This document shows, in pieces, positions 9,141-17,651 of a DNA stretch of 64,000 nt. The notes beneath the pieces are model-generated. The model worked only from the letters and a program-made list of their open reading frames with translations, had not been told where the DNA came from and made no database searches. A program made the translations under genes and the position numbers. The stretch is from Burkholderia sp. Bp9142 (GTDB taxonomy: Bacteria > Pseudomonadota > Gammaproteobacteria > Burkholderiales > Burkholderiaceae): NCBI RefSeq assembly GCF_003853415.1, contig NZ_QTPP01000035.1, positions 19,913 to 83,912 on the forward strand. Direction: 5' to 3'. Numbering within the stretch: the stretch's first letter is position 1; every line of letters begins with the position of its first letter.

Positions 9141-9962
9141 TTACGCGTCGCCGTCAGGCGTACCGGACTTCAGCAGGATGTGCTTCGCGATGCCGCGCAG
9201 GATGTTGACTTCCTCGCGCTCGAGACCGGTGCGCGCGAACAGGCGCCGCAACCGCGGCATCAGCTTCTTCGGGTTGCGCGGGTCGAGGAAATCGAGCGCG
9301 ATCAGCGCGTTCTCGAGGTGCGCGTACATCCGCTCGATCTCGTCGCTCTGCGCAAGCGTGCCGGCCTCGGCCTGCGCCTGGTGCGGCTCGGCCCCCTGCT
9401 CCAGGAACGCGACGCGCAGCTCATACGCGAGCACCTGTATGGCCTGCGCGAGGTTCAGCGAGCTGTAGGCCGGATTCGCCGGAATGTGCGCGAGCACGCT
9501 GCACTGCTCGACGTGCTCGTTCGCGAGGCCCGTGCGCTCGTTGCCGAACACGAGCGCGATGTCGCCGGTGCCGACCTGCATGCACGCCTGCTCGGCGGCC
9601 GCGCGCGGCGCAAGGCGCGGCGGCCCGTATTCGCGCGTGCGCGCGGTCAGCGCGATCGACCAGTGGACGCCGGACAGCGCGTCGCCGAGCGTGGGCACGA
9701 CATGCGCGGACGCCAGGACGTCGTCGGCGCCGCTCGCCATCGCGATCGCCTCGGGGTCGCTCTGCACGTGCGGCACGCGCGGCGCGACCAGCACGAGCCT
9801 GGAGAAACCCATCGTCTTCAGCGCGCGAGCGGCCGCGCCGACGTTGCCGGGGTGGCTCGGCTCGACGAGCACGAAACGGGTGGACGTGAAGCCGCCGGAC
9901 GGCAGCCGGGACATGGCCGCGCCCGGTTCGGACGGCGCGGCGGGGTTCTGCGGAGTTTCCAC
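9141..9962 (-). CDS. trmJ: tRNA (cytidine/uridine-2'-O-)-methyltransferase TrmJ
   Basis: SPOUT-class methyltransferase acting on the 2'-O of position 32 in several tRNAs. The knot motifs are NVGAAARALKTMGF, LVFGNERTGL and the C-terminal IPANPAYSSLNLAQAIQVL, which bind SAM in this family. A helical C-terminal extension of ~75 residues is typical of TrmJ. The coordinates use a GTG start; an ATG at 9914 would give a 257-aa protein beginning MSRLPSGGFTSTRFVLVEP and is equally plausible. Transcribed divergently from suhB. Confidence 0.9.
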   Translation of the reverse strand: METPQNPAAPSEPGAAMSRLPSGGFTSTRFVLVEPSHPGNVGAAARALKTMGFSRLVLVAPRVPHVQSDPEAIAMASGADDVLASAHVVPTLGDALSGVHWSIALTARTREYGPPRLAPRAAAEQACMQVGTGDIALVFGNERTGLANEHVEQCSVLAHIPANPAYSSLNLAQAIQVLAYELRVAFLEQGAEPHQAQAEAGTLAQSDEIERMYAHLENALIALDFLDPRNPKKLMPRLRRLFARTGLEREEVNILRGIAKHILLKSGTPDGDA

Positions 9963-10085
9963 TACATACGACTCGGTTCATCGGAATGGCAGTATGGTAT
10001 CGCCTTCGCCCCGGCAAACCCACTCGTCCGGACGGCCAGTGGGGTTTCCCCGCACTCGGGCCACCTGAAACGCTCGAAAATCGGG

Positions 10086-10091
10086 TAAAAT
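10086..10091 (+). promoter_or_regulatory. Candidate -10 element for suhB
   Basis: TAAAAT is the only good -10-like hexamer in the 279-bp trmJ/suhB divergent region on the plus strand. No convincing -35 is seen at the right distance. It would give a leader of roughly 145 nt. The rest of the region holds nothing recognisable. Confidence 0.3.
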
Positions 10092-10241
10092 CATGTGTTT
10101 ACGCGTCGCATCCCGTGCGGCGCGGGTCGTACCCCGCTCTTTGTCAATTCGCGTCTCATCCCGCCCGGCACGTTTGCGCCGTTCCAGGCGGCGTGTTCCA
10201 CTTCGTGGCGGCCCGTGCCGCCGGCTACAGGATCCAGGCTC

Positions 10242-11045
10242 ATGCATCCCATGCTCAACATTGCTGTCAAGGCTGCGCGCCGCGCCGGACAGATCATCAA
10301 CCGTGCCTCCCTCGACCTCGACCTGATCGAGATCCGCAAGAAGCAGCAGAACGACTTCGTCACCGAAGTGGACAAGGCCGCCGAAGAGGCGATCATCGAG
10401 ACGCTGAAGACCGCCTACCCCGACCATGCGATCCTCGCGGAAGAATCGGGCGAATCGGAGAACGAATCCGAATTCAAGTGGATCATCGATCCGCTCGACG
10501 GCACGACCAACTTCATCCACGGCTTCCCGTACTACTGCGTGTCGATCGCGCTCGAGCACAAGGGCGTCGTCACGCAGGCCGTCGTCTACGATCCGAACAA
10601 GAACGACCTGTTCACGGCCACCCGCGGCCGCGGCGCGTACCTGAACGACCGCCGCATCCGCGTGGGCCGCCGCGACCGCCTGGCAGACGCGCTGGTCGGC
10701 ACGGGCTTCCCGTTCCGCGAGAAGGACGGCCTCGACGCATACGCGCGACTGTTCACCGAAATGACGCAGGCCTGTACGGGCCTGCGCCGTCCGGGCGCGG
10801 CCGCACTCGACCTTGCGAACGTCGCGGCCGGCCGTCTCGACGCGTTCTTCGAGCAAGGCATCAACGTGTGGGACATGGCGGCGGGCAGCCTGCTGATCAC
10901 CGAAGCCGGCGGCCTCGTCGGCAACTACACGGGCGACGCAGACTTCCTGCATCGCCATGAGATCGTCGCGGCGAACCCGAAGATCTACGCGCAGATGATC
11001 CCGATCCTGAACCGCTACAGCCGCCTGCATCCGGCAGCGGAGTAA
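10242..11045 (+). CDS. suhB: Inositol-1-monophosphatase family protein SuhB
   Basis: Mg2+-dependent phosphatase of the inositol monophosphatase family. In E. coli the homologue SuhB also takes part in rRNA transcription antitermination. Metal-binding motifs are EES at 67-69, IDPLDGTTNF at 82-91 and WDMAAG near the C-terminus. The ATG at 10242 (MHPMLNIAVKAARRAG) matches the family start and gives the usual 267 aa; the upstream open part is leader. A GC-rich hairpin follows the stop codon. Confidence 0.95.
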   Translation: MHPMLNIAVKAARRAGQIINRASLDLDLIEIRKKQQNDFVTEVDKAAEEAIIETLKTAYPDHAILAEESGESENESEFKWIIDPLDGTTNFIHGFPYYCVSIALEHKGVVTQAVVYDPNKNDLFTATRGRGAYLNDRRIRVGRRDRLADALVGTGFPFREKDGLDAYARLFTEMTQACTGLRRPGAAALDLANVAAGRLDAFFEQGINVWDMAAGSLLITEAGGLVGNYTGDADFLHRHEIVAANPKIYAQMIPILNRYSRLHPAAE

Positions 11046-11051
11046 GCCAGG

Positions 11052-11075
11052 GCCGCGCCCGTGCGGCGCGGCTTT
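11052..11075 (+). terminator. Probable intrinsic terminator after suhB
   Basis: GCCGCGCC and GGCGCGGC arms (8 bp) around CGTGC are followed by TTTC, starting 6 bp after the suhB stop. The T-run is short, so it is a moderate terminator. Confidence 0.6.
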
Positions 11076-11349
11076 CGCATCAACCACTCGCCGGCACCGT
11101 CACGATGGAGCGCGCGTTGCCTTCCGGTTGTCCGGGAGGCAAGGTAATCTTCTCTACGCAGGGGTTGCTTCAGGCGTCCGTCCCGACATTGCCCGAGTGG
11201 TCCGGCCTGGGTGTGCCGCCGCGCGTACCGCGCTTTCCGATGGCGAATGATCGGCTTCCGGGATGCCCGGGCAGCGCACGCGGCCTGCACGCCGGCCCCC
11301 GCCCGTCTCAACACCGCCACGACTTCGTGGCGACCGTATCCGAATATTC
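11076..11349 (+). other. Long leader/intergenic region with a strong stem-loop
   Basis: This non-coding region between suhB and the flavoprotein gene contains an 11-bp stem-loop at 11117-11142 (TTGCCTTCCGG / CCGGGAGGCAA, with one G-U pair and a 4-nt loop). A smaller CCGGG-ATG-CCCGG hairpin lies further down. No known riboswitch class was recognised. Short open frames cross it but have no support. Confidence 0.5.
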
Positions 11350-12972
11350 ATGTTACGGCTAAGCGAACTTAAACTCCCGCTCGACCACCCCGAGAGCGCC
11401 CTGGAAGCCGCGATTCGCGCGCGCCTCGAGGAACTTGGCGTGGCGGCAGACGGCCTCCTCCGTTATACGGTGTTCCGCCGTGCGCACGATGCGCGCAAGC
11501 GCTCCGACATCAAGCTCACGTATATCGTCGATGTCGAGGTCAAGGACGAAGCGGCCGTGCTTGCACGACTCGCCGGCACGCCGCATTGCGGCGTCACGCC
11601 CGACATGGCGTACCACTTCGTCGCAAAGGCGCCCGAGCACGGCGACTTCCTGCGCCCGGTCGTCATCGGCATGGGGCCGTGCGGCCTGTTTGCGGGCCTG
11701 ATCCTCGCGCAGATGGGTTTCCGCCCCATCATCCTCGAACGCGGCAAGGCCGTGCGCGAGCGCACCAAGGACACCTTCGGCCTGTGGCGCAAGAGCGTCC
11801 TCAATCCCGAGTCCAACGTGCAGTTCGGCGAAGGCGGCGCCGGGACGTTTTCCGACGGCAAGCTGTACAGCCAGATCAAGGATCCGCACCACTACGGTCG
11901 CAAGGTGCTCGACGAATTCGTCAAGGCCGGCGCACCGGAAGACATCCTGTATCTGAGCCGGCCGCACATTGGCACGTTCCGCCTCGTCAGCATGGTGGAA
12001 AAGATGCGCGCGAACATCCACGAACTGGGCGGCGAAGTGCGCTTCGAAACCCGGGTCGAGGACATCGACATCGATCAGGGCAAGGTGCGCTCGCTGAAGC
12101 TGTCGAACGGCGAAACGCTCCGCTGCGACCACGTCGTGCTGGCCGTGGGCCACAGCGCGCGCGACACGTTCCAGATGCTGCACGATCGCGGCGTCTACGT
12201 CGAAGCGAAGCCGTTCTCGCTGGGTTTCCGGATCGAACATCCGCAAGGGGTGATCGATCGCAGCCGCTTCGGCAAGTTTGCGGGCCACAAGCAACTCGGC
12301 GCGGCCGACTACAAGGTGGTCCATCACTGCAGCAACGGACGCGCGGTCTACAGCTTCTGCATGTGCCCGGGCGGCACGGTGGTCGCGGCAACCTCCGAGC
12401 CGGGCCGCGTGGTCACCAACGGCATGAGCCAGTATTCCCGCGCCGAGCGCAACGCGAACGCGGGCATCGTCGTCGGCATCACGCCGGAAGACTATCCGGG
12501 CGGCCCGCTCGCGGGCATCGCGTTCCAGCGCAAGTGGGAAGAGCGCGCGTTCGAACTCGGCGGCGGCGATTACAGCGCGCCGGGCCAGCTGGTCGGGGAT
12601 TTCATCGCCGGCCGGCCGTCGACGTCGCTGGGCTCCGTGGTGCCGTCATACAAGCCGGGCGTGCGCCCGACCGATCTCAGCACCGCGCTCCCCGACTACG
12701 TGATCGAAGCCATTCGTGAAGCGCTGCCGCAGATCGACAAGAAGATCGCGGGCTTCGCGATGCACGATGCGGTGCTCACCGGCGTGGAGACGCGCACGTC
12801 GTCGCCGATCCGCATTCGACGCAAGGACGATTACCAGAGCGTGAACGTCGAAGGGCTGTATCCGGCCGGTGAAGGCGCCGGGTATGCGGGTGGCATCTAC
12901 TCGGCGGCCATCGACGGTATCGAAGTCGCGCAGGCGGTGGCGCTCGATCTGATGTCGGCGCACGCGTCCTGA
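11350..12972 (+). CDS. NAD(P)/FAD-dependent oxidoreductase (COG2509-like)
   Basis: Large cytoplasmic flavoprotein of about 540 aa. An N-terminal ~100-residue domain (LRYTVFRRAHDARKRSDIKLTYIVD) precedes the dinucleotide-binding motif VVIGMGPCGLFAGL at 104-117. A FAD-contact segment follows (FGEGGAGTFSDGKLYSQIKD), and a C-terminal nucleotide-binding segment, LYPAGEGAGYAGGIYSAAIDG. This is the pattern of the conserved FAD-dependent dehydrogenases of COG2509, whose substrate is generally unknown. The ATG at 11350 begins a family-like sequence; upstream in-frame codons are probably leader. It stands alone, with a hairpin after the stop. Confidence 0.88.
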   Translation: MLRLSELKLPLDHPESALEAAIRARLEELGVAADGLLRYTVFRRAHDARKRSDIKLTYIVDVEVKDEAAVLARLAGTPHCGVTPDMAYHFVAKAPEHGDFLRPVVIGMGPCGLFAGLILAQMGFRPIILERGKAVRERTKDTFGLWRKSVLNPESNVQFGEGGAGTFSDGKLYSQIKDPHHYGRKVLDEFVKAGAPEDILYLSRPHIGTFRLVSMVEKMRANIHELGGEVRFETRVEDIDIDQGKVRSLKLSNGETLRCDHVVLAVGHSARDTFQMLHDRGVYVEAKPFSLGFRIEHPQGVIDRSRFGKFAGHKQLGAADYKVVHHCSNGRAVYSFCMCPGGTVVAATSEPGRVVTNGMSQYSRAERNANAGIVVGITPEDYPGGPLAGIAFQRKWEERAFELGGGDYSAPGQLVGDFIAGRPSTSLGSVVPSYKPGVRPTDLSTALPDYVIEAIREALPQIDKKIAGFAMHDAVLTGVETRTSSPIRIRRKDDYQSVNVEGLYPAGEGAGYAGGIYSAAIDGIEVAQAVALDLMSAHAS

Positions 12973-12987
12973 CTGGCTGGCGAGACT

Positions 12988-13011
12988 CGGCGCACGAAGG
13001 TCCGTGCGCCG
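12988..13011 (+). terminator. Hairpin downstream of the flavoprotein gene
   Basis: Perfect 9-bp arms CGGCGCACG / CGTGCGCCG with loop AAGGTC, 15 bp past the stop. There is no T-run, so it may be a weak terminator or an mRNA 3' stabiliser. Confidence 0.45.
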
Positions 13012-13181
13012 GGTGAAGCCGGCATTTCAATGCCTGCCCGGGAACAACATCAAATCGCCGTATCGGGCTGACCGCCGCCTATCGCGATCTCCGACAACTG
13101 GCCGAACGGCGAACTTCGCGCTTGTGCACCGAAGCCACTGGTAAACTCGGGCAACTCAAGCAACAACTTTACGCCGGATCT

Positions 13182-15839
13182 ATGACCACGCTGTCGCCCG
13201 AGGCCTTTGCTGGCCACACTCCGATGATGCAGCAGTACCTGCGCATCAAGGCCGATCACCCCGACACGCTCGTCTTCTACCGGATGGGCGACTTCTACGA
13301 GCTGTTCTTCGAAGACGCGGAGAAAGCCGCGCGCCTGCTCGACCTGACCCTCACGCAGCGCGGCGCATCGGCCGGCACGCCGATCAAGATGGCCGGCGTC
13401 CCGCATCACGCGGTCGAACAGTATCTGGCGAAGCTCGTGAAGATGGGCGAATCGGTCGCGATCTGCGAGCAGATCGGCGACCCCGCCACGTCGAAGGGGC
13501 CGGTCGAGCGCAAGGTCGTGCGCGTCGTCACGCCCGGCACGCTGACCGATGCCGCACTGCTGTCCGACAAGAACGACGTCTACCTGCTCGCGATGTGCAC
13601 GGGCCACAACAAGCGCGGCGTCGCGGTCAACATCGGCCTCGCGTGGCTGAACCTCGCGAGCGGCGCGCTGCGGCTCGCCGAAATCGAACCCGACCAGCTC
13701 GGCGCCGCGCTCGAACGCATCCGCCCGGCCGAGATCCTGACGGCGGACGGCACGACCGACGCGGTGCCCGCGGGCGCCGGCGCGATCAAGCGCGTGCCGG
13801 CATGGCACTTCGACATCGCATCGGGCACGCAGCGCCTGTGCGACCAGCTCGACGTCGCCGGCCTCGACGGCTTCGGCGCGCATTCGCTGACGAGCGCGTG
13901 CGGCGCCGCGGGCGCGCTGCTACTGTACGCGGCAGCCACGCAGGGCCAGCAACTGCGTCACGTGCGCAGCCTGAAGGTCGAGAACGAAACGGAATACATC
14001 GGGCTCGATCCGGCGACCCGCCGCAACCTCGAGCTGACCGAAACGCTGCGCGGCACCGAATCGCCGACGCTGTACTCGCTGCTCGACACCTGCTGCACGA
14101 CGATGGGCAGCCGCCTGCTGCGTCACTGGCTGCATCATCCGCCGCGCGCGTCGGTCGCCGCGCAGTCGCGCCAGCAAGCGATCGGCGCGCTGCTCGATGC
14201 GCCCGCGAACGCGAGCCTCGACGCACTGCGCAGCGCGCTGCGCCAGATCGCCGACGTCGAGCGGATCACCGGGCGCCTCGCACTGCTGTCCGCGCGGCCG
14301 CGCGACCTGTCGAGCCTGCGCGATACGTTCGCCGCGCTGCCGGCACTGCGCGAGCGCATCAGCGCGATCGTCGCCAACGCGGATGCGCTCATGCGCGTCG
14401 ACGCGGCACTCGCGCCGCCCGCCGAATGCCTCGACCTGCTGACGAGCGCGATCGCCCCCGAGCCGGCCGCGATGGTGCGCGACGGCGGCGTGATCGCGCG
14501 CGGCTACGACGCGGAACTCGACGAGCTGCGCGACATCTCCGAGAACTGCGGCCAATTCCTGATCGATCTCGAGGCGCGCGAGCGCACCCGCACCGGCATC
14601 GCGAACCTGCGCGTCGAATACAACAAGGTGCACGGCTTCTACATCGAGGTCACGCGCGGCCAGACCGACAAGGTACCCGACGACTATCGCCGCCGCCAGA
14701 CGCTGAAGAACGCCGAGCGCTATATCACGCCCGAACTGAAGACCTTCGAGGACAAGGCGCTGTCCGCGCAGGAGCGCGCGCTGGCCCGCGAGCGCGCGCT
14801 GTACGACGGCGTGCTGCAGGCGCTGCTGCCGTTCATCCCCGAGTGCCAGCGCGTCGCGTCGGCGCTCGCGGAGCTCGACGTGCTCGCCGCGTTCGCCGAG
14901 CGTGCCCGCACGCTCGACTGGGTCGCCCCCGCCTTCACTGACGAAATCGGCATCGAGATCGAACAGGGTCGCCATCCGGTCGTCGAAGCGCAGGTCGAGC
15001 AGTTCATCGCGAACGACTGCCGGTTCGGCGCCGAGCGCAAGCTGCTGCTGATCACCGGCCCGAACATGGGCGGCAAGTCGACGTTCATGCGGCAGACGGC
15101 GCTGATCGCGCTGATGGCATACGTCGGCAGCTACGTGCCCGCGAAGTCGGCCTGCTTCGGCCCGATCGACCGCATCTTCACGCGGATCGGCGCGGCCGAC
15201 GACCTCGCCGGTGGCCGCTCGACCTTCATGGTCGAGATGACCGAAGCCGCCGCGATCCTCAACGACGCGACGCCGCAAAGCCTCGTGCTGATGGACGAAA
15301 TCGGCCGCGGCACGTCGACGTTCGACGGCCTCGCGCTTGCGTGGGCCATTGCGCGCCACCTGCTGGCGCAAAACGGCTGCTACACGCTGTTCGCGACACA
15401 CTACTTCGAGCTGACGCAATTGCCGGCCGAATTTCCGCAAGCTGCGAACGTCCACCTGTCGGCCGTCGAGCACGGCCACGGCATCGTGTTCCTGCACGCG
15501 GTCAACGAAGGCCCGGCGAACCAGAGCTACGGGCTGCAGGTTGCGCAGCTCGCGGGCGTGCCGGCGCCGGTGATCCGCGCCGCTCGCAAGCATCTCGCGT
15601 ATCTCGAACAGCAGTCGGCCACGCAGCACACGCCGCAGCTCGACCTGTTCAGCGCGCCGCCCGCCACGGCCGACGAATTCGAATGCGCGGAAGCGCCGGC
15701 GCCGTCCGATATCCCGCATCCGGCGCTCGAAAAGCTGCGCGACATCGATCCCGACGACCTCAAGCCGCGCGAAGCACTCGACCTGCTGTACGAGCTGCGC
15801 ACGCTCCTCCGCTCGCACGATGCCGACGGGCACGCGTAA
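13182..15839 (+). CDS. mutS: DNA mismatch repair protein MutS
   Basis: ATPase that recognises mismatches and recruits MutL. The N-terminal mismatch-reading segment YRMGDFYELFFEDA carries the Phe-x-Glu motif. The clamp and lever domains follow, then the ATPase with Walker A GPNMGGKS at 626-633 and Walker B LVLMDEIGRGTSTFDG. The C-terminal HTH/tetramerisation part is present. The ATG at 13182 (MTTLSPEAFAGHTPMMQQYL) gives 885 aa; a start 60 bp upstream is possible but less family-like. The last 20 bp overlap the start of the next gene, suggesting translational coupling. Confidence 0.97.
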   Translation: MTTLSPEAFAGHTPMMQQYLRIKADHPDTLVFYRMGDFYELFFEDAEKAARLLDLTLTQRGASAGTPIKMAGVPHHAVEQYLAKLVKMGESVAICEQIGDPATSKGPVERKVVRVVTPGTLTDAALLSDKNDVYLLAMCTGHNKRGVAVNIGLAWLNLASGALRLAEIEPDQLGAALERIRPAEILTADGTTDAVPAGAGAIKRVPAWHFDIASGTQRLCDQLDVAGLDGFGAHSLTSACGAAGALLLYAAATQGQQLRHVRSLKVENETEYIGLDPATRRNLELTETLRGTESPTLYSLLDTCCTTMGSRLLRHWLHHPPRASVAAQSRQQAIGALLDAPANASLDALRSALRQIADVERITGRLALLSARPRDLSSLRDTFAALPALRERISAIVANADALMRVDAALAPPAECLDLLTSAIAPEPAAMVRDGGVIARGYDAELDELRDISENCGQFLIDLEARERTRTGIANLRVEYNKVHGFYIEVTRGQTDKVPDDYRRRQTLKNAERYITPELKTFEDKALSAQERALARERALYDGVLQALLPFIPECQRVASALAELDVLAAFAERARTLDWVAPAFTDEIGIEIEQGRHPVVEAQVEQFIANDCRFGAERKLLLITGPNMGGKSTFMRQTALIALMAYVGSYVPAKSACFGPIDRIFTRIGAADDLAGGRSTFMVEMTEAAAILNDATPQSLVLMDEIGRGTSTFDGLALAWAIARHLLAQNGCYTLFATHYFELTQLPAEFPQAANVHLSAVEHGHGIVFLHAVNEGPANQSYGLQVAQLAGVPAPVIRAARKHLAYLEQQSATQHTPQLDLFSAPPATADEFECAEAPAPSDIPHPALEKLRDIDPDDLKPREALDLLYELRTLLRSHDADGHA

Positions 15840-17091
15840 ACGCGTCCCGCCGGGCCGGCCGGCCCGCGCCGCCGCCGCGCTGGTCGCGGCGGTGCTCGTG
15901 CTGACGCAGGCCGGCGCGCTGGCGGCGCCGCCCAAGCGTGCCGCCGCACCCTACTCGTTCGCGGTCGTGTCGGGCGTGATCGACGTGCCGGCCGACGAGC
16001 CGGCCGCTCAGCGGCTGTTCGAGTCGATCGCGCGCGAGCGCAACCTGGCCTTCGTCGTCTATGCGGGCGACCTCAAGGGTGCGAAGGAAGCGTGCCGCGA
16101 CTCGCTGTACACGCAGCGCGGCGCGATCCTGGACGCGTCGCGCGTGCCGCTCGTGTTCATTCCCGGCCACGACGACTGGGTGACGTGCAATACGGCGGCC
16201 GGCGGTGGCTACGACCCGGTCGAACGCCTGGACTTCCTGCGCCAGACGCTGCTTGCCGACGCAGCGCTGCCCGACCCCGGCGCGCTGCAGATCACGCGCG
16301 AAAGCGAAGTCGCGCGGTTCCGGCCCTATCGCGAAAACGCGCGCTGGATGCACGACGACGTCGTCTACGTCGCGCTGAACGCACCGGCGCCGAACAACCA
16401 TTACCTGACGGCCGGCGGCCGCAACGGCGAATTCGAGGACCGCATCATCGCGAACGGCTTCTGGATCGACCATGCGGCCGAATATGCGAAGCGGCGCGAA
16501 GCGCGCGCAATGGTGGTGATTTTCGAAGGCGATCCGCAATTCGATCGCTATGAGCGCGCCGAACGCTTTGCATGGCTGCGCTTCAACCGGCCGCGCGTCC
16601 GCGACGGCTTCCGTGAGCTGAAACGAACGCTGGTGAAGGCGGCAGCGACTTTCCGCGGCCCGATCCTGGTGATGCACGCGAGCAGCGAGCCGCTTGCGAA
16701 CGGCTTCCTGATCGATCGCCCGCTGCATGCGGACGACGGTGTGCTGGTGGGAAATGTGACGCGCGTCGCGATCGGACCGCGTCATCCGGCGAATCAATGG
16801 GTGAAGGTCAGCGTGTCGCCGGCCCGTCAGACGATCTTCAATGTCAGCTTGCAGGACGTCCCGAAGAACCTGCCGATCCCGCCCACGCTGCCGGCCGTGC
16901 CGCGTGACGATGTCCCGCTGCCGCAGATGCCCGAAATCCCGGCCTTGCCGGCACTGCCCGACTCGTCGTCGGTCGCGCCGCCGCTGCAGGGCGACGGCAC
17001 GACGCCGGGCGGCGCCTCGTGGCCCGCGCCGCCCCCTGCTTCAGGGCCGGCGCCGGGCCTGCCTGCCAGTTCAGTGCAGGGTACGCCCTGA
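15820..17091 (+). CDS. Exported metallophosphoesterase-like protein
   Basis: A 423-aa protein with a basic N-terminus, a hydrophobic segment at about 18-36 (AAAALVAAVLVLTQAGALA) and a probable signal-peptidase site, so secreted or periplasmic. A calcineurin-like fold is suggested by VVYAGDLKG, PLVFIPGHDDW and ILVMHASSEP, but the usual first Asp-x-His motif reads VSGVID and GNHD reads GHDD, so metal binding may be altered. The last ~60 residues are Pro-rich. The start lies inside mutS in another frame, and the 3' end overlaps the end of slyD by 21 bp. Function unknown. Confidence 0.75.
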   Translation: MPTGTRKRVPPGRPARAAAALVAAVLVLTQAGALAAPPKRAAAPYSFAVVSGVIDVPADEPAAQRLFESIARERNLAFVVYAGDLKGAKEACRDSLYTQRGAILDASRVPLVFIPGHDDWVTCNTAAGGGYDPVERLDFLRQTLLADAALPDPGALQITRESEVARFRPYRENARWMHDDVVYVALNAPAPNNHYLTAGGRNGEFEDRIIANGFWIDHAAEYAKRREARAMVVIFEGDPQFDRYERAERFAWLRFNRPRVRDGFRELKRTLVKAAATFRGPILVMHASSEPLANGFLIDRPLHADDGVLVGNVTRVAIGPRHPANQWVKVSVSPARQTIFNVSLQDVPKNLPIPPTLPAVPRDDVPLPQMPEIPALPALPDSSSVAPPLQGDGTTPGGASWPAPPPASGPAPGLPASSVQGTP

Positions 17092-17619
17092 CGGCGTGTC
17101 GCCGTCCTCGTCTTCGTCCTCGTCTTCGTCGACGATTTCGAGGCCTTCCGCGCCGTGCGCGTGCTCATGCTCGATCTCGTCCTCGGTCGCTTCGCGAACG
17201 TCCTTGACCGTGAGCGCGAAACGCAGCGCCATGCCCGCGAGCGGGTGGTTGCCGTCGAGCACGACCTTGTCTTCGGCGACGTCGGTGACCGTGTAGATCA
17301 GCGAATCCACTTCCTCGTCGCCGTCTTCCGGCGTGCCTTCGAACTGCATGCCCACTTCGAGCGGCTCGGGAAAACGGTCGCGCGGCTCGATTTTCACGAG
17401 TTCGGGATCATAGTCGCCGAACGCGTCCTGCGGCTCGAGCTGAATCTGCGCCTGGTAACCGGGCTCGTGGCCGTCGAGCTGTTCCTCGATCTTGGGGAAC
17501 GTGCCATCATAGCCGCCGTGCAGATAGACCATCGGCTCGTCACTTTCCTCGATCAGATTGCCTTGCGCATCCGACAGCTTGTAAGTGACCGACACGACGG
17601 TGTTTTTTGCGATTTTCAT
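17071..17619 (-). CDS. slyD: FKBP-type peptidyl-prolyl isomerase, SlyD-like
   Basis: Cytoplasmic FKBP-fold isomerase/chaperone of the SlyD type. The N-terminal FKBP half (MKIAKNTVVSVTYKLSDAQGNLIEES) is interrupted by the insert-in-flap chaperone domain and resumes at VLDGNHPLAGMALRFALTVKDVREA. The tail (about 150-182) has a short His-containing part (EHEHAHG) and then an acidic DEDEDEDEDGD run, rather than the long His/Cys metal-binding tail of E. coli SlyD. So nickel delivery cannot be assumed. It converges on, and overlaps, the phosphoesterase-like gene. Confidence 0.9.
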   Translation of the reverse strand: MKIAKNTVVSVTYKLSDAQGNLIEESDEPMVYLHGGYDGTFPKIEEQLDGHEPGYQAQIQLEPQDAFGDYDPELVKIEPRDRFPEPLEVGMQFEGTPEDGDEEVDSLIYTVTDVAEDKVVLDGNHPLAGMALRFALTVKDVREATEDEIEHEHAHGAEGLEIVDEDEDEDEDGDTPSGRTLH

Positions 17620-17651
17620 CCAATTCTCCCAAATACAAATCTCATTATACG

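Noticed and set aside
11105..11362. Short plus-strand open frame upstream of the flavoprotein
   Set aside because: It crosses the stem-loop leader and overlaps the true start; no family match and no good ribosome-binding site.
13920..15935. A very long open frame on the minus strand opposite mutS
   Set aside because: It is an antisense shadow of a well-supported mutS gene in GC-rich DNA; the protein is Arg/Ala/Gly-rich with no family features.
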